A DNA stretch of 64,000 bases from JARKQH01 sp964631605 (GTDB taxonomy: Bacteria > Verrucomicrobiota > Verrucomicrobiia > Limisphaerales > UBA8199): NCBI GenBank assembly GCA_964631605.1, contig CAZVYG010000002.1, forward strand, positions 1 to 64,000, written 5' to 3'. The notes under the pieces are model-generated. The model was not told the origin of the DNA. It ran no database searches and worked only from the letters and a program-made list of their open reading frames with translations. Of this stretch, positions 62,108 through 64,000 are shown one piece after another (position 1 is the stretch's first letter; every line of letters starts with the position of its first letter). The position numbers were made by a program, and so were the translations under genes.

Positions 62108-64000
62108 ATGACCTCGCCCGACACAGAGTTTATCAGCATCCTCGGAGCTGCCGGCAGTCCGGAGGCGCCCCCGCGCGTTTCCTCCCGCTCGCTTCCCGAA
62201 CGGCTGCCGATTCTGGGACTGTCGGACATTGTCGTGTTCCCGGGCATGGTGGCGCCGTTGCTGGTCGAGACCCCCCAAAGCATCAAACTGATTGACGATG
62301 TCGTCGCCGGCGAGCGTCTGCTCGGCGTCTCCCTCCAGCGCAATCCCGAGGCGGAGAACCCGATGCCGCATGAAATGCATGACGTCGGCTGCGCCGCCCG
62401 CGTGCTCAAAATGCTCAAGTTCCCCGACAGCACCGTCCGCGTCCTGGTCGAGGGATTATGGCGCGTCCGCGTCACCGAGTACACCTCGACCGACCCGTAC
62501 CTGTCAGCCCGTTTCGAGTTGATCAAGGACGTGACCGAGGATTCCGTGGAACTGACCGCCATGATGCGCAATGCGCAGAGCCAGTTTCAGGAAATCATCA
62601 AGCTGTCCCCTGCTCTCTCCGAGCAAATCAAGATCGCCGCGCTGAACACCGAAGACCCCGGTCATTTTGCCGATCTCATCGCCGTCAATCTCAATCTCAG
62701 CCTCGAAGAGCGGCAGACGCTGCTGGAGACCGCATCGGTCAAGGACCGGCTTACCCGGCTGCTGCCCATGCTCAACCGCGAGCACGAGGTGTTGACCCTC
62801 AGTTCCAAGATTCAAAGCGAGGTCGCCACCTCGATCTCCAAAACCCAGCGCGATTTCTTCCTCCGCGAGCAGCTTCGGGCCATTCAGCGCGAGCTGGGCG
62901 AAAGCGACCCCAATGCGGGCGAGGTGCGCTCGCTCCGGGAGCGCATCGAACAGACCGCCCTCCCGGCGGAGGCGCGCCACGTCGCCAACCAGGAGCTGGA
63001 CCGTCTGCAACAAATGCCTCCCGCCGCCGCCGAATACGCCGTCACTCGGCATTACATTGATTGGATTCTGGCGCTGCCCTGGGAGAAGGAAACCGACGAC
63101 AAGATTGACCTCGCGGAGGCGGAACGGATTTTGAACGAGCAACACTTCGGGCTGGTCAAGGTCAAAGACCGTCTGCTCGAGTTTTTGGCGGTGATCAAAC
63201 GCCGCAAACAGCTCAAGGGCCCCATCCTCTGCCTGGTCGGACCGCCCGGCGTCGGCAAGACTTCCCTGGGCCGCAGTGTGGCCGATGCCCTGGGGCGAAA
63301 GTTCGCCCGCATTGCCTTGGGCGGGATGCGCGATGAAGCCGAAATTCGGGGCCATCGTCGGACCTATGTCGGCGCGCTGCCGGGACGCATCATTCAAACG
63401 TTGCGCCGGGTTGAAAGCCGCAACCCGGTGATTCTGCTCGACGAACTGGACAAGGTGGGGGCGGATTTCCGAGGGGATCCGGCGGCGGCCCTGCTGGAAG
63501 TGCTGGACCCCGCGCAGAATCACACCTTCACCGACCATTACCTCGACCTGCCGTTCGACCTGTCACGGGTGTTGTTCGTAACCACCGCCAACTGGCTGGA
63601 GCCGATTCATCCCGCGCTCCGCGACCGGCTGGAGGTCATCGAGCTGCCCAGTTACACCGAGACCGAGAAACTCGAAATCGCCAAGCGCTACCTCTTGCCG
63701 CGGCAGCTCGAGGAGCACGGGCTCAGCCGCCAGGAGCTCAAGATTCCGGAAGCCTCGCTTCGCAAAGTCATTCACGACTACACTCGCGAGGCGGGGGTCC
63801 GCCAGCTCGAACGCGAAATCGCCGCCCTGACCCGCAAGGCCACCCGCCGCATCGTCAGCAACGGGGACGTCCCCAAACCGCTTGTGCTCAAGCCAGAGCT
63901 GTTGCCGGAGTTACTCGGCCCGGCGCGGTTTGTCAACGAAACCGCCGAGAAAATCAAAGAGTACGGCATTGCGACTGGCATGGGGTGGACCCCGGTCGGG
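62108..64000 (+). CDS. lon: ATP-dependent protease Lon (truncated by window edge)
   Basis: 631 residues from ATG at 62108 and still open at the right edge. Residues 35-240 form the N-terminal substrate-binding domain (LPILGLSDIVVFPGM). The AAA+ module has Walker A GPPGVGKTSLG (about 376-386), Walker B VILLDELDK (about 440-448) and the sensor region GGMRDEAEIRGHRRTYVG. The last residues, GIATGMGWTPVG, open the protease domain; the catalytic Ser-Lys lies beyond the window. It degrades damaged and regulatory proteins, and pairs naturally with the upstream Hsp20 gene. Confidence 0.95.
   Translation, partial: MTSPDTEFISILGAAGSPEAPPRVSSRSLPERLPILGLSDIVVFPGMVAPLLVETPQSIKLIDDVVAGERLLGVSLQRNPEAENPMPHEMHDVGCAARVLKMLKFPDSTVRVLVEGLWRVRVTEYTSTDPYLSARFELIKDVTEDSVELTAMMRNAQSQFQEIIKLSPALSEQIKIAALNTEDPGHFADLIAVNLNLSLEERQTLLETASVKDRLTRLLPMLNREHEVLTLSSKIQSEVATSISKTQRDFFLREQLRAIQRELGESDPNAGEVRSLRERIEQTALPAEARHVANQELDRLQQMPPAAAEYAVTRHYIDWILALPWEKETDDKIDLAEAERILNEQHFGLVKVKDRLLEFLAVIKRRKQLKGPILCLVGPPGVGKTSLGRSVADALGRKFARIALGGMRDEAEIRGHRRTYVGALPGRIIQTLRRVESRNPVILLDELDKVGADFRGDPAAALLEVLDPAQNHTFTDHYLDLPFDLSRVLFVTTANWLEPIHPALRDRLEVIELPSYTETEKLEIAKRYLLPRQLEEHGLSRQELKIPEASLRKVIHDYTREAGVRQLEREIAALTRKATRRIVSNGDVPKPLVLKPELLPELLGPARFVNETAEKIKEYGIATGMGWTPVG

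Overview
The window looks like a contig from a high-GC member of the Verrucomicrobiota, most likely of the Limisphaerales/Pedosphaera kind, and probably a metagenome-derived scaffold because it carries two 10-N gaps. The inference rests on very large secreted proteins built from lamin-tail, CotH, Ig-like and LamG-like modules with the usual verrucomicrobial C-terminal domain, a propeller-type sensor kinase, a rhamnose/rhamnosidase locus, and an almost complete lack of Shine-Dalgarno sequences. No rRNA, tRNA or CRISPR array was recognised.

Layout. 1-5.8 kb: tail of an unidentified gene, a GC-rich hairpin, a 1436-residue modular secreted protein and a small Arg/Gly/Pro-rich secreted protein ending at a good terminator. 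5.8-11 kb: a giant CotH/lamin-tail surface protein. 11.2-12.1 kb, minus strand: no convincing gene, but a long, densely self-complementary stretch ending in a textbook terminator, read here as a large structured non-coding RNA. Upstream of it lies an AT-richer block with DnaA-box-like sites. 12.4-17.2 kb: ferritin, a class V aminotransferase and a propeller histidine kinase. 17.5-17.65 kb: a leader-like RNA with interleaved (pseudoknot) stems and a terminator hairpin, in front of accA, manA and an ArsB/NhaD-type transporter.

21.5-34.1 kb, minus strand: a 12-gene complex I cluster, nuoA-B-C-D-I-H-J-K-L-M-M-N, without nuoEFG and with two nuoM genes. NuoL has a hydrophilic insert and a long lateral helix, as expected if a fourth antiporter-like subunit is spanned. 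Two N gaps break nuoB and nuoD; the reading frames show both gaps are really a multiple of three long.

34-49 kb: cysteine synthase, a GH43 arabinanase, then rhaA-rhaT-rhaB followed by an NCS1-type permease and a coupled small membrane protein, a NEW3-domain protein with an ABC exporter pair, and a GH106 alpha-L-rhamnosidase. Together these suggest uptake and catabolism of plant or algal polysaccharide sugars (rhamnose, arabinan). The aldolase step is not in the window.

49-64 kb: M42 peptidase, three lipid-metabolism genes (phospholipid methyltransferase-like, lipid kinase, CDP-alcohol phosphatidyltransferase), two exported sugar-isomerase-like proteins, a Gfo/Idh dehydrogenase, BCP peroxiredoxin, TatD nuclease, a MazF-type toxin-antitoxin pair, a GlcD-GlcF fusion oxidase, a small Cys-containing membrane protein, Hsp20, and Lon protease running off the right edge.
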